Below the pieces are notes generated by a model. It saw only the letters and a program-made list of their open reading frames with translations. It was not told where the DNA came from and searched no databases. From Datura wrightii (taxonomy: Eukaryota; Streptophyta; Magnoliopsida; Solanales; Solanaceae): 64,000 nucleotides of DNA. Below are positions 24,847 through 38,100 of this stretch, one piece after another (positions within the stretch are counted from its first letter, which is position 1; every line of letters begins with the position of its first letter). The stretch lies in the NCBI GenBank assembly GCA_035772735.1, contig JASDFA010000020.1, positions 104,188,001-104,252,000 on the forward strand. Reading direction: 5' to 3'. A program made the translations under genes and the position numbers.

Positions 24847-27800
24847 ATGTCTCTGCATATTCATGTTGCTTCTTTGATCTTGTCCCTGCTTTTACTATCA
24901 ACATTTGTTGCATATTCCCAAACACTTTCAGGTATCTTCATATATTAATGTATGTGAGTGAGTTTATGAGAGAGGTTTGTTAAAACAATTATGCGGAACA
25001 AAATGATAGCAAGTAATTTTCTTATATGATTTGGATTTAACTTATATACAACGATAGTGTGAAGAATTTCTGCACTGTCAGTGCATTTTAACTGGTTATA
25101 ATAAGTTTTTTATTGCGTTTAGGTTAATTATTAGGAAGATGTAAACCAAGTATTTTTAGTGCCAAACGCCTCTCTGCTCTTTTTGACAAAAGAATTTGAA
25201 ATGGGATTTTACTTTGATGTAGTTTTTTCTCATACTGTTTGTATGTAATTTATTCATGAATACATCTTCAAATACCAACTTATGTAAATAAAATTGATCT
25301 TTTCATATAGCTGCTTACAGGATTCTTTGAATCTGCTCAACCTTCTAAAATCTGGTAAATGTTTATATGTGCTTTCTTTAGGTCAAGAATCTTTCAAAAA
25401 CGCTGCACATAAACTCAGCAAGCCACTAATCAGTGATGGTGGGAAGGTTTATGTGTGTTCAGAAAAGAACTTTTTCGCCTTTGAAAGCAATGGTTCTGCC
25501 ATGTGGACGTTGTCTCTCAGTTACAAATGCAGCCCTACTATAGCTCCGGTTCTAGGGGAATCAAGAAAGGCAAGGCTTCAAGCTCAATACCTTCAATTAA
25601 GTATACCTTAAATGCTGGATGGGATTTACTTTTAATCATACTTTGTTGGTCATCATGTGTAAAACTTTCTCATTCATGTAATGATATAGCACGAGTCCTA
25701 AATCCAGCAAAATTTATACCAAAAAAAGGTATCCTCACCAAGTTTGATATGACATTTTGTTTATTCAAATAATTGGTCTTATTTCATTTAGTATTTCTAT
25801 TTTGGTTATTGATTATGCGAAGTTGCTTTTGGTAGATATATGTGGTTGCAGAAGACAGAGTGCTGAAGATCAACCCTTTGAATGTAGGAAGTTCTGAAAT
25901 AGCTGTAGAATTATTCTTTGGTACATAATATGAAAGACCAGGGAAGATTATTGGCCTTGCAGTAAGTATATCAAGTTCCTCTGTACTTATTAATGTTAAA
26001 AACAGGGGTCTCTTTGCTTACCGGTTGCAAGGGACGCTTCACTGGAGTGCTGGCCCGGTACTTTATGAACATGGATATCGGCAAGGTTGTAGAAAAAACA
26101 TCACAGAATGTTATTTTTCCTCAGTCCCCGTGTTTGATCACTGTGAAGCTAGCATATATGTAAGCTTTTCGGGTTCCAAGCTGTTTAAACTTGTCCTTTG
26201 CACACGGCTTCATCTTTGCATATACTTGATATACCTCGATTCGAAACCATTTATATTTCTTCAACTGCAGATCTCAAACAATCAAGGGGAAATTTATTCT
26301 CTGTCAACTCGTAGTCCACATTTCAGATGGATACAAGATTTCAGTTCATTCGGAAGTGCGCTTACTATGACAGCCGGGAATAACGGTCTCTTGTATGTTA
26401 CTGTAGCAGCTAAAGCTCTTGTGCTAGCAGTTGATGTTTCCAGGGGAAACATTTTGTGGCTGAAAAGCTTTGGGCCGCTAAGTATGGCAGATTATGCCCC
26501 TGCTGTTGATTCTAATGGTAATATTATTCCTTACCATATATCATGAACTTCTAGCTGTATCAGGCCTTCAAAGTATTCATATTTATTTCAAATTCAATTC
26601 GAGGTTGGATATCTATTGGTTCATTGGAGGGATACCTCTATTCGTTTTCACCACAAGGAGTTCTCAAAAAGTTCCCTAAAGTGCACAATATGGATTCTGT
26701 AATCCAAGTCAGCCCTGTTCTTGATTGCTCGGGATATGCAATCTATGTTTCTCGGACACAGATTGAAGGAAAATTTACTCGGATAATTGGAGATTACACT
26801 TACATCTCCGTGATGAAACCAAAGGGCGTTATCTTCACGCTGATTAATCCAGCTACTGGGACCATCTTTTGGTCTGAACAATATCCTGGTAACTACCCCG
26901 CACTTCTCCCTAGCCCCGAAATATCTTTGGCCTTATTAACAACATCAATCGATAAATCTAGTACTCTACAGCATCCTAACATCCATTATTTAGTATTGCA
27001 TCAAGCCAATTCTCCTTGGAATTTTTGAGAAGTGACCTACAACATTTTCTTTTGGATGAAAGTGTCCTCCTCGCTTTTTTTGCAGCTTCAAGTGAGTCTC
27101 TTCACAATTACAGGATTAAATTTTTTTCATATTATTGAATAAAACAAATTTCCATTTCTTTTCATTCTAAGAGAGTAATAACAGTCATCAAGGACTTGAG
27201 CAGTGCTTCAATATTAATTTAAGGAAGCAATATGAACTTTATTTCTTGATTTAACATGCATTTCTATGCAGTTCACAAAATCTCATTTCTGGAGTTGTGT
27301 GGAAATCTAAAGAGATTTTCACTCTGCAATTTGTTGGTGCTTAATAAATATCTAATAGAGATGGATCACTCGTGCAGGTATTGGGAACCCACTGCCTTGC
27401 CGAAGCTCACGTAAATATCCTATTCCTGTAATAATTTTCTCTTATATTTCAGCTAGGATCATATAAGTTCCTAACACTCTCAGAGGTGAATCTAGGATTT
27501 GAAGTTAATAGGTTCCTACAACAGGTCTCAAATAAATATACACGTGAAATATTTATATATATTTAGTGGATTTCTTAATAGAATTGTGATTTTAAACTAA
27601 AGCTACTGGGTTCACATGAATCTATAAATTTAAGTCTAGTTCCGCCTCTGAGCATCCTGTCGTGTTCGTTGTTTCATCAGTCTTTTGCATCAGGTCAGAA
27701 ATTTGCATTAAGCTGCTCACAGATTAGGCATAAGAATTTCAGCATCTACATAGGTACATCCTACATTTGTGTAGTGATATTGATAACCAAATACCATTCC

Positions 27801-29000
27801 ATAATAATTCCCTTCTTTTTTCTTCAGGAAATAAGAGGACAATTTTGCTGTTTCTGATCTTTGAATCTATCATACTGATAGTACTAGCAGTACTAGTAAG
27901 ATTTTGCTGCATGTTTTGGAAGAAAAAGAAGCTTCAAAATCAACATCTTGGGGAATTCTTAGATAAAAGAGTAAGCTGAGATACATTCCCACTCTCTTTT
28001 CACCTTTTTGTGTTCTCTATGGAAACTGATATTTAAGCCTGAAGGCGCATTTTATGGACTCAGCTTCTCTCTATATGCTTTCCCACGAGTTCCTTAGAAA
28101 TATCTTAATTTTAACCGTCATTATGTTTGGAAGTCATTCATACACATTGTCAACAAATTGTCTCATCTTAAAGTTACATCTGTTATACTTCATGTTGGAG
28201 CTCCATTAGGGTCAAGGACAAATACGAGACAGATTTGCTAACGCAAGGGTATGCATGACCCCAACATATTAACAGAGAGTAAAATTAAGATTTTTTGTAT
28301 AGTAGAAAGGTATTTCTGAACTTTTTCCCTTCCTTTGATTATGTTACTCCGTGTTCTACCAAAGAACTGAAACCTGAAGTCTGTCTTTTTTTGGTCCATA
28401 TTTCAGCGATCACTTCGACTTCAGAAGAAAGCTTTTGACAGATCCATCACAGAGCTTCAACAAAAAGCTGCCGAGGAAGCAATAGGCAATGAGGTGTTGG
28501 AAAATTTAGGCAATCTAGTTAAAGAAAGGGAAGGCATACAGAGGAAGCTCTCAACATCTTACAATTTGGGAAGGGATGAAGTTGCTGCTTCTCATTCAAC
28601 ATCCCTCCTTCCGTTGTCCGATAGGAAAATAAGGAGCTTTTCATTTCAAGGAGCAAAGAAAGAGAGTGTTACTTTGTTTCATACAGTCAGTGATACTAGC
28701 TGGAGTGATGGGGACTCTAACAAGAATATATCTGAAGATGAAGAGGAAACAGACAATGCAAAGTCACCTACTGAGATATTGAGTTGCAGTGATGATGAGA
28801 TTTACCAGGAAGAATATCACTCTAGTACTCCATCTTGCTTTGCTTCCAGTTCGAAAGTGCTTATGAACACTTCATTCATGGAGCAACCGGTTGATGAAAT
28901 AGAGGAAATGAAGCCGGGAGATCAAAAGGACTCCATTTATCATCCCTTACAGAACCGCAGCACAAGCATAAGGAAGAGGAATTCATATTCAAGTAGCTAG
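24847..29000 (+). CDS. GEX3: GEX3-like (GAMETE EXPRESSED 3) membrane protein gene, ten exons, probably disrupted
   Basis: Exons inferred from splice sites and phase: 24847-24931, 25382-25569, 25836-26159, 26271-26517, 26604-26888, 27030-27091, 27378-27410, 27694-27753, 27828-27970, 28407-29000. The product would be about 673 residues: signal peptide (about 1-26, LILSLLLLSTFVAYS); a beta-propeller/PQQ-like outer domain with blades such as VYVCSEKNFFAFESNGSAMW and LYSFSPQGVLKKFP; one membrane span near 432-456 (TILLFLIFESIILIVLAVLV); then a charged, Ser-rich cytoplasmic tail of about 215 residues. This architecture fits plant GEX3, a gamete-expressed plasma-membrane protein linked to pollen-tube guidance in Arabidopsis; I identified it by recognition, not by a search. 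Intron 2 appears to use a GC donor (25570). Two defects: an in-frame TAA at 25926-25928 in exon 3, and the exon 5-6 junction is one nucleotide short. It is therefore either a pseudogene or affected by sequence errors. Confidence 0.78.
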
Positions 29001-29625
29001 GTATTGCATTAATATGTAGTTCTCTGACCGTTCCTTTGTCCAAATTTAGTCCACTACTGACGCCCAACTGGCTAAAAAGCTTTCTATCTTAACGGAATTC
29101 CACAACTGCATAAGCTTTGTTCTCGATCGAATATACCTTTGGTTCAACTGGCAGGTTCCAATAGCAGCAGGAAGCACGAGAAAAGATAGTAGCTACCTTG
29201 GTTTGGGGATTGAGAATAGTACTCATTTCTCTTCATTACCTTCTCTTTCTCACACGAAGCGGGTTAAAAATATCAAATTATATTACGCAGTGCGGGTTAA
29301 AGTCTTTGCAGGTTTATGCGGAATTGTCCGGTACCCGTCCCATTGTCATCCCTACTTGAATCATGTAAGTATTAAATTGGATACTCATTGTTACTCATGC
29401 TGTACTTTGAACTCTTAAATTCATACTTGAACTATCATGCGTGCTAGTTTCCTATATGAATTATAACTAAATGTTTATCCAAACACACCTAAAATATCAC
29501 CATCGTTCAAGTAGGAAAAATGAACAACCGATAGTTAAGGTGTGTTTTGATATATAGTTGATTATAGTTCAGGTAGAAAAAGTGACCATTTAATAGTTGA
29601 TATAAAAATAAAAAAATGGTGATAC
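29001..29625. other. Downstream flank of the GEX3-like gene
   Basis: No further exon or gene is supported. Around 29440-29600 a phrase like GTTCAAGTAGGAAAAATGA recurs in altered form (GTTCAGGTAGAAAAAGTGA), and AAACACACCT is mirrored by AGGTGTGTTTT. This suggests a small repeat-derived segment directly before the LTR. Confidence 0.5.
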
Positions 29626-30583
29626 TTACAGGGTCAGTTTTTGTTTTACGCAACACTCTTGACACTGCATGGCAGTCACACGCACACAACAACTATGACT
29701 CAGCCTACAAGTTTGCCTTTACGATCCGTTCGACACTTAGACAATTTCGCACAATCACAATATTAGGCACACACGCACATACGGGAAAACACTCCCAACT
29801 TTGTATAATAACTCACATACAAAGAATACACAAGACCTTAAAACTGTTTGTCCAAAAAGATAGACTAACACACCATCTTTTTGCTTCACTCATTCCCTTA
29901 GGCAGCATAGACTAACTCCCTTTAAAATTAGCCCACGCCCCATGCCACATGGCTTACCAAATTTCCTCCTAAATTCAGTTGACATCCCCAACTGATAGTC
30001 ATTTCGAATTCAAAATTCGGAAGTTACAACTGCCCTTGCTGATTAGGCCAAAGGAGCCCAAACTCCAGGAAACTGCCCAACCGCCCGCATGTGCTGCTCA
30101 TGCCTTGCGCGTGCGCGCGTGTGTGTCGGCCCTTGGCTCCTTCGCGCGCCTTGGCGCAAATCGCGCGTGCCTCGCCTGCTTCGCGCCATGCCTGCGCGTG
30201 CTCTTGCTTGCCTTGGCGCCATGTCTGCGCGCCAAGTCTTCATGCTAGCGCATGTCTTCCTCGGCTGCTCCGCACAGCCGTCCATGGCCCAGTTTCCTTG
30301 CCAACGGCAATGCCATGCCATTACCCGTGTCAGCCTTGCCTTCATCATCATCGACTTGGCATCTAGGCCACCTGCCTAGTGCCCAAGTCTGCCGACCCGT
30401 GCCTGCCCTTGTCAACCTGCACCTGCGCATGCCCGGTTGGTGTGCCACAATGCCATCACGGTTCCATCAGCAACATGGAGTCATGCCAAGGCCCATCATG
30501 TAAATGCCTTGTCATGCCCATTTTTCCGCAAGCCTTGCCTTGCCCTCGGCACAAGGCCCTATGATCAAGTTAAGGGGCTAACA
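29626..30583 (-). repeat. Family A LTR, outer (left) end of the array
   Basis: About 958 bp. The right end CTAACA adjoins the inverted polypurine tract. The left end reads CTTACAGGG where other copies have TGTTACAGGG, so the terminal TG is changed or lost. R/U5-like sequence occupies 29630-29940 and the GC-rich U3 lies at about 30080-30300. Minus-strand motifs TTATTATAC (near 29808) and TTTTAAAGGG (near 29920) are possible promoter elements. There is no primer site beyond the left end, as expected for a terminal 3' LTR. Confidence 0.85.
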
Positions 30584-30584
30584 A

Positions 30585-30596
30585 ACTTCCCCCACC
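30585..30596 (-). other. Polypurine tract, family A (minus strand)
   Basis: The minus strand reads GGTGGGGGAAGT between the A stop codon (30600-30602) and the LTR, with the same spacing as at 1139-1150 but on the other strand. Confidence 0.8.
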
Positions 30597-30599
30597 ATA

Positions 30600-33500
30600 T
30601 TAGCTCGTCGTCCTCGATGAGGCAGAATCTAAGTAAGCCTTGATCTGGTCTTCAAACTGCCACAAAGACGCCCCTTGCTCCCAAGTCGCATCACATTCAG
30701 GTTTGTCTTTTCATTGAATCAAAAACTCTGTCCGCCTATTCTTCTTGCTTTGCCCCAAGGTCCGGTGGTCCAGAATCTTCTCAATCTCCTCATACTGTTG
30801 TCTCACAACCGGAGGAGCACGTCTGGCCATCACCCTTGATGGATCCTCAGCATCTTCATGAAAGGGCTTCAAGTAACTCACATGAAAAGTAGGATGCACC
30901 TTCAGCCGTTCCGGCAGATTCAACCGATAAGCCACTGCACCAACCTTCTCTACGATTTCAAAGGGACCGTCGTACTTTGGAATCAGCCTATGATGTCTTG
31001 TCTTGCTACTGATCTTCTTCCAGATTTGAGGTGTTAATTTCAGCAACACCTTATCACCAACCTGAAAGTCCAATGCACGGCGATGCTTGTCAGCATACTT
31101 CTTCATTCGCTTGGCAGCTTTCCACAAACTGTCTTGCGCCTCAGCCAGCAACTCTTGCTTGTCACGTGCATACCTGTAAGCGGCAGGACACTTGCCTTGA
31201 GATTTCTGCTTAGCAACTTCAAGTGGCGTGTCAGGCTGCCTGCCCAACACAATCTTGAAAGGACTCATCTCCGTAGCCGACGACCTGTGCAAGTTAGAGC
31301 AAAACTGTGCACTATCGAACAACGCTACCCAATTCCTCTGACTCGCAGTCACACAGTGCCTCAAGTACTCAAGCAAATGATTGATTCTCTCGATCTTTCC
31401 ATCGGTGTATGGATGATTTGCTGTCGAGAATTTCAAATATGTACCCGTTAATTTGAACAAAGCAGTCCAAAAATGGCCAGTAAATCGAGCATCTCTATCA
31501 CTCACAATGTCGGTTGGAACACAAAAATACTTTATGACATGCTTATAAAACAATTCAAGAGCTATCTCCGAGGAAGATAGAGTTGGAGCAGCAATGAATA
31601 CCCCATACTTTCGAGAATCTGTCTACCACCACCATGATTAACGCCTTACCATCAACCTTTGGAAATCCGCTAATGAAATCCATAGAAACGGAAGCCCAAG
31701 GATGTTCAGCTACCAGTAGAGGTTGTAGCAAACCTGCTTCCTTCTTCCGTTCAGATTTGTCAAGATGACATACAAGGCAAGTCTTGACATAGGCCTCAAT
31801 GTCATCCTCCATTTTCGGCCTGAAATAACTTCAGGACAGCAATGCCATCATCCTCTCAACACCCGGATGACCAGCATAAGCATCATCATGTGTCTTCTTC
31901 ATCCAAGTCCGACGCAAACCTGCACCTTGGGGTACCACGATTCTCCCCCCTATGATATGCAGTAGATCGTCCTCGATCCAATACCGCCTAACAGTTCCAT
32001 CCCTCACTTTATCCATCAACTTCACATATAATGGATCATTCGCAGCACATAGTTTAATTATATCAAGTAAATCAGATCCAATTCTAGTGAGCGAATAAAC
32101 AGCAGCAAATACCTCTTTGCGACTCAATGCATCAGGAACCTGGTTTTCTCTGCCGGGTTTGTGCACCCACACAAAGTCATATTCAGCCAGCATCTCCTGC
32201 CACCGAGCCTGCTGTGGACTCAATTTCTGTTGAGTCTTGAAGTAAGTATTGGCCACATTGTCCGTCCGGACAACAAACTTCGTTCCAAGCAAGTACACTC
32301 ACCAAACTTGAAGGCGATGGATCATAGCAACCATTTCCTAATCATGGGAAGAATACCATTGCTCCGCGACATTTAATTTCCTGCTCTCAAACGCTATCGG
32401 ATGACCTTCTTGGACCAGCACATCGCCAACAGCAAAATCTGATGCATCAGTGTGGACCTCAAATGACATATCAAAATCTGGCAGCCTTAAAATTGGCTCG
32501 GACGCAATGGCCTCCTTCAAGGCAGTAAAAGCCTTAGCACACGCATCTGTCCAAGTCCATTTGACAGCCTTCCTGGAATAGCCAGCAATAAATTTCCGGT
32601 AGTAGTTTGCCAAACCCAAAAATGATCTCAATTCTTTTACCCCGCTTGGTGCCTGCCAATCGACAATAACCTGCACCTTTTGGGATCCATCCGGACCTGG
32701 TTTTCGCTAACCAAGTGTCCCAAGAATTTGATCTCCCGTTTAGCAAACTCACACATTTCCATTTTCACATAGAGTTGGAAATCTCTAAGGCGTTCCAACA
32801 CCTTCTCTAAATGCAGCAAATGATCTTCGATAGTCCTACTATAAATGACTATGTCATCTAAGTATACTACTACAAAGTCATCAAGATAGTCATAAAGAAC
32901 ATTATTCATTAAGTTGCAAAAGATAGCCGGGCATTAGTCAGCCCAAACGGCATTACAAGGAATTCAAAGCTACTGTATCTAGTTACGCAAGTTGTCTTTG
33001 GGGCATCCCCCTCGGCTATGCGGACCTGCCAATAGCCCTACCTCAAGTCTAACTTAGTAAAGAAACTAGCCTTAGACAGCCTATCAAGTAAATCTTGGAT
33101 CAGCGACAACGGGTACTTGTTCTTCACAGTTACCTTATTCAGCGCCCGGTAATCCACGCACTTCCTCAAAGAGCCATCCTGCTTCTTTTGAAAAAGGACT
33201 GGTGCGCCAAATGGAGCCTTCGAAGGCTGGATAAGGCCAGCTGCAAGAAGTTCATCAATTTGCTTCCTCAATTCAGCCAACTCCAAAGGAGACATATGGT
33301 AAGGAGGGCGTACTGGAGGCACAGACCGTGGCAGCAACTATATTCTGTGGTCTATTTCCCTCCTCAGCAGCAACTGTCTAGGCAGTTCAGGCAGCATCAC
33401 ATCTTTGAATTTTCCCAGCAACTCTCTAACATCATCAGGGACTTCCATCTGCAAATCTGGCTTGACTTCCACCAAGGCAACGAGGTAAGTAGTCTCACTG

Positions 33501-35124
33501 CTCTTCAAGCCTTTGTCAAATGCAGCAGCCGACACCAACGCAACAATCCTTGTGTTCTTTGACTTACTACTGCTTGCTTCATATGGGTTGATCCCCTTGA
33601 CAAAGCCAGGATCCTTTTCACCCATAAACATCAAACCATCAAGATGAGGAATTGGAGCAACTTTATACTTTCTCATAAAATCAATCCCAAGCATGAGATT
33701 AAAATCATTAGGCGGCACCATTGTCAAATTATGCAAACCTGACCAGTGTCCTATACTCAGCGGCACGTCCAGCGCCAGTCCAAGACCAGGTTGTGCTGGT
33801 GAGTTTATAGCCTTCATCTTTGTTGCACATTAAGTCACCCTCAACCCGTATTCCTTGACTGTCTTGGTCGACGTATGAGTAGCACCTATATCAACCATAG
33901 TTACTACTGGTCTGTCCCCAATCATGACTTCCACATACATCAGATTGGAGTAAGCGTCCATCAAGTCTTCCATAGAATCTGCAGCATTTACAAGAGCAAC
34001 TAAATCAGCGGCATCATCTTCTTCTACATCAACCTGTTCTGCCACGTTTGCCACCAACGTGTTTAGAAACTTCAGCGGGTTGATATAGGCAGCAACTTCC
34101 CCCTTTTTTGCCACACTCTCTTCTTCAGCAAGAAGAGCATTCACCTAGGCTTTAGTGGGACAGTTTCTTGCCTGATGCCCTGGTTTTTGGCACGTCCAGC
34201 AGACCTTCTCACTCGCCGGCCTGTCATTTTTTGATGAAGTAGCCACAACTTTTCCCTTGCCTTTGTCATTTCCCTCATATTTTCGATGATCCTTATTCCA
34301 GTCTTTCCCCTTCTCCCTTTTCTTTGCGCTAGACGTAGGAGTAGGATCAGAAAGCACACTGTTTGAATGAAAATCGATCAAAGCATTAGCAGCCGCAATT
34401 ACACTCGGCAGATCTTGCACTTTCTGCCGACGCAACTCATTCTGCGCCCAGCCTTGCATCCCAGAAATGAAGTTATGAAACTTGTCCTCGTCTGACATAT
34501 TTTGGATGTCCAGCAATAAGAAAGAAAAGTCCTTCACATACTCACGAATTGAACCAACCTGTCTCCAGCGTTTCAGCCTGTCCCTAGCAACCCAAGACGA
34601 ATTGCTAGGCAGAAATTTGTCTCTTAGTGCCTCCCGCAGCTGCACCCATGTCTCAACCTTGGGCCTGCCTGCGCTAACATCATCAACACTTTTGGTGCAC
34701 TAACACAAAATCGCATCCCCTCTGAAATAGCGAACTGCCATCGTCAACTTGTCATTTTCAGCTACATGAGCAGAAGTAAAATAATGTTCCATGTCCCATA
34801 AAAAATTTTCAAGTTCCTTGGCGCCCCGAATCCCATCAAACGGCTTTGGTTCTGGGATTTTGATCTTGGCAGCATGCTCCTCGCCAACCCGGCAGAATTG
34901 GTTACTGCCTTGGGGAGCACCATCACCTCCGCCTTAAGATCATCATTTTCTTTGACCAGTTCCTCAAACTTGGCAGCACTTGCCTTCCGAAAATTGAGAA
35001 AATCAGACAATTAGCCATCAACCTGCTCATGGTAGTGACGCAGTTCCAAGTTGAGACCATGGATCTGTGACAGCATGCCCACCAGATCGCTTGTATCTTC
35101 AGTGATTCCCACGAGCAAATCCAT
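30600..35124 (-). pseudogene. Family A gag-pol, near full length, decayed
   Basis: Gag starts at ATG 35124 (MDLLVGITEDTSDL). Going left: gag with DKFLPSNSSWVARDRLKR and zinc knuckle CWTCQKPGHQARNC (about 34190); protease near 33880 with DIGATHT, so the catalytic DTG has become DIG; RT with YLDD near 32860; RNase H; integrase zinc domain (about 31830-32000); core with SDRDARFTGHFW; chromodomain-like end (RTLGQSKKNRRTEFLIQ). The integrase-C to chromodomain block of 280 codons (30711-31553) is open. Breaks include TGA at 32299-32301, loss of part of the RNase H N-terminus near 32566, the stop after the zinc knuckle at 34147, and frame changes near 31554, 32910, 33338 and 34760. The position just before DSGRVVEEH-like gag sequence also differs by a base. 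Confidence 0.92.
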
Positions 35125-35143
35125 TGAGTTTGTCTTTCAATAA

Positions 35144-38100
35144 TTTGATGGCAAGCGTATGATAGCAATGGTGGATATCGGAACTACTCATACGTTTGTT
35201 AATGACAAAGTTGCTTCCAAGAATGGGCTGAAGCTGAGGAAGTGCCCGTCGTATGTCCAAACTGTTAATGCCAAAGCACAAACGATTGTGGGAATGGCAT
35301 ATGATGTTTCCATGGTCCTTGGAGAGTGGACTGCAAAGCATAAGTTGATGGTGATGCCGCTAGGAGACCTTGAATTGATAATTGGAGTTGATTTCTTGAA
35401 GAAGTATCGGTTTGTTCCATTCCCTCATTTGGATGGGTTGATGCTGATGGACGAGAAGATACCGAGTTTCATAAAGGCTGTTCATCCTTATGGAGAAGCT
35501 GAGAAAGTGAAGAAGTACAAGACACGTATTATTACTGCTATTAGTGTTATGAAAGGTTTGAAGAAGGGAGATCAAACCTTTCTTGCTGCCATGGTTGAGA
35601 TCAAACCAGATGTGAAGGTTGAGGTGCTCGATTCTGTTGCAGAATTTCTGAAAGAGTTTGCTGATGTGATGCCCCCTGAGTTGCCTAAGATGCTGCCACC
35701 AAGAAGGGATATTGATCACAAGATAGAGTTGCTGCTAGGATCAGTTGCCCCTGCCCAGGCTCCTTATCGGATGGCTCCTAAGGAGTTGGCTGAATTGCGC
35801 AAATAATTGAATGAGTTGCTGGTGATGCCGGACTAATTCAGCCTTCAAAGGCTCCGTATGGTGCCCCTGTTTTGTTCCAAAAGAAGCAGGACGGATCCTT
35901 GAGGATGTGCGTGGACTGTGGGGCATTGAATAAAGTGACTGTGAAGAACAAATATCCGGTGCCGCTGGTGCAAGACTTGATGGACAGGCTGAGTAAGGCA
36001 TGCTGGTTTACTAAGCTGGATCTTAGGTCTGGTTATTGGCAGGTTAGAATAGTAGAGGGTGATGAGCCTAAAACTACTTGTGTAACTAGGTATGACTCAT
36101 ATGAGTTTCTTGTAATGTCGTTTGGGCTGACTAATGCCCCGACCACTTTCTGTAATTTGATGAATGACATGTTGTTTGAGTATCTTTATTATTTTGTTGT
36201 AGTTTACTTAGACGACATTGTTATTTATAGTTGCTCTCTTGATGAACACTTGATGCATTTGAGCAAGGTGCTGTCTCGTTTGAGGTAGTACAAACTCTAT
36301 GTGAAGATGGAGAAGTGTGAATTTGCTCAAAAAGAAATCAAGTTCCTTGGGCACTTGGTGAGTTAGAATCAAGTGCGGATGGACCCAAAGAAGGTGCAGG
36401 CAATCGTGGATTGGCAGGCACCCAGTGGCGTGAAAGAGTTGCGGTCATTTTTAGGGCTGGCTAATTATTACCGCAAGTTCATTTCAAGCTATTCCAAGAA
36501 GGCAGCCGCCTTAACAGATTTGCTGAAGATAGATGTTAAGTGGGCGTGGTCCGAGAAGTGTGAAGCTGCATTCAGATTGTTGAAGGAAGCAGTAGTATCG
36601 GAGCCTATCTTAAAGCTGCCTGATTTCGAGTTGCCATTTGAGGTGCATACAGATGCATCTGAAAAGGCTGTTGGAGGTGTTCTTGTGCATGAAGGGCATC
36701 CAGTTTCCTATGAAAGCAGGTAATTGAATGAAGCTGAGCAGCGGTATTCGACTCACGAAAAGGAGATGGTTGCTTTGTGCATTGCTTGCAGACATGGAGA
36801 GTGTATTTGCTAGGCACACGCTTTGTGGTGCAGACAGATAATGTGGCTAATACATTCTTCAAGACTTAACGCAAGCTAAGTCCGAAGCAAGCACGTTGGC
36901 AGGAATTCCTGGCAGAGTATGATTTCGTGTGGGAACATAAGCTGGGAAGGCACAATCAAGTTGCTGACGCCTTTAGCCGAAAAGAGGTACTTGCTGCTGT
37001 GTTTTAAATTTCTAGACTTGAAACTGATTTTATTGATAAAATAAGAATTTGTGCTGCTAATGACTCATTATATGTGAAATGGATGGGTCAAGTGAAAGAA
37101 GGGATAGTTAGGAGGTACTGGATCGAGGACGATCTTCTTTATTTCAAAGGGGGGAGGATCGTCATACCTCAAGGTGGTGGACTGCGTAGAGAACTGATGA
37201 AAGAGGCGCATGACACTACATGGGCTGGTCATCCGGGTGTGGAGCGGATGTTAGCCCTGCTATCCCATGTATATTATTGTCCAAAGATGGAAGACGATGT
37301 GGAAGTTTACGTGAAGACTTGTCTGGTGTGCCAGTTAGACAAATCTGAGCGCAAGAAGGAAGTAGGTTTGTTGCAGCCTCTTTCGATTTCTGAACGGCCA
37401 TGGATGTCCGTGTCAATGGACTTTATTTCTGGGATTCTGAAAGTGGACGGTAAGGCATATATTATGGCGGTTGTAGACAGGTTTTCAAAGTACTCTATTT
37501 TTATTGCTGCACCAATTGTTTGTTCGTCCAAAATAGCTGCTGATTTATTTTATAGACATGTGGTTTAGCTTTTGGTGTGCCAGATGACATTGTGAGTGAT
37601 AGGGATGCTAGATTTACAGGTCAGTTTTGGACAGCTTTGTTCAACAAGATAGGGATCGATCTGAAATTCTCGACAGCGAATCACCCTCAAACATATGGCC
37701 AAACAGAGAGAATTAATCACTTGGTGGAGGAATATCTCAGGCATTTTGTGACAGCGAGCCAGAGGAATTGGGTAGACTTATTGGATACGACAATGTTTTT
37801 CTAAAATCTGCATAAGTCTTCAGCAACCGAAATGAGTCTGTTTCAGTTAGTCACCGGGATACAACCTTTGACACCGCTGGATGTCGCAAAGCAGAAGCAT
37901 CAAGGGAAATGGCTAACTGCTTACAATAATGCAAGGGACAAGCATGAGATGCTTGCAGAGGCGCAAGACAGTTTGCGCAAGGCCCAGAGTCGCATGAAGA
38001 AATATGCTGATCAACATAGACACCCGTCGGTATTCAAGGTGGGTGACAAGGTGCTGCTCAAACTCACACCGCAGATTTGGAAACAAATTATGAGTAAACG

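Noticed and set aside
24690..24983. 97-codon frame over the GEX3-like promoter
   Set aside because: It overlaps the TATA run and exon 1 in another frame. The signal-peptide frame from 24847 joins exon 2 in phase and is preferred.
29150..29420. Possible extra exon of the GEX3-like gene
   Set aside because: A Ser/Arg-rich frame follows a CAG, but the gene already ends in a stop at 28998-29000 and no donor before it gives a better tail.
33095..33562. 155-codon plus-strand frame opposite family A RT
   Set aside because: It is an antisense shadow of the pol gene. The same shadow recurs at 4204-4422, 4456-4671 and 49450-49665, and it has no motif of its own.
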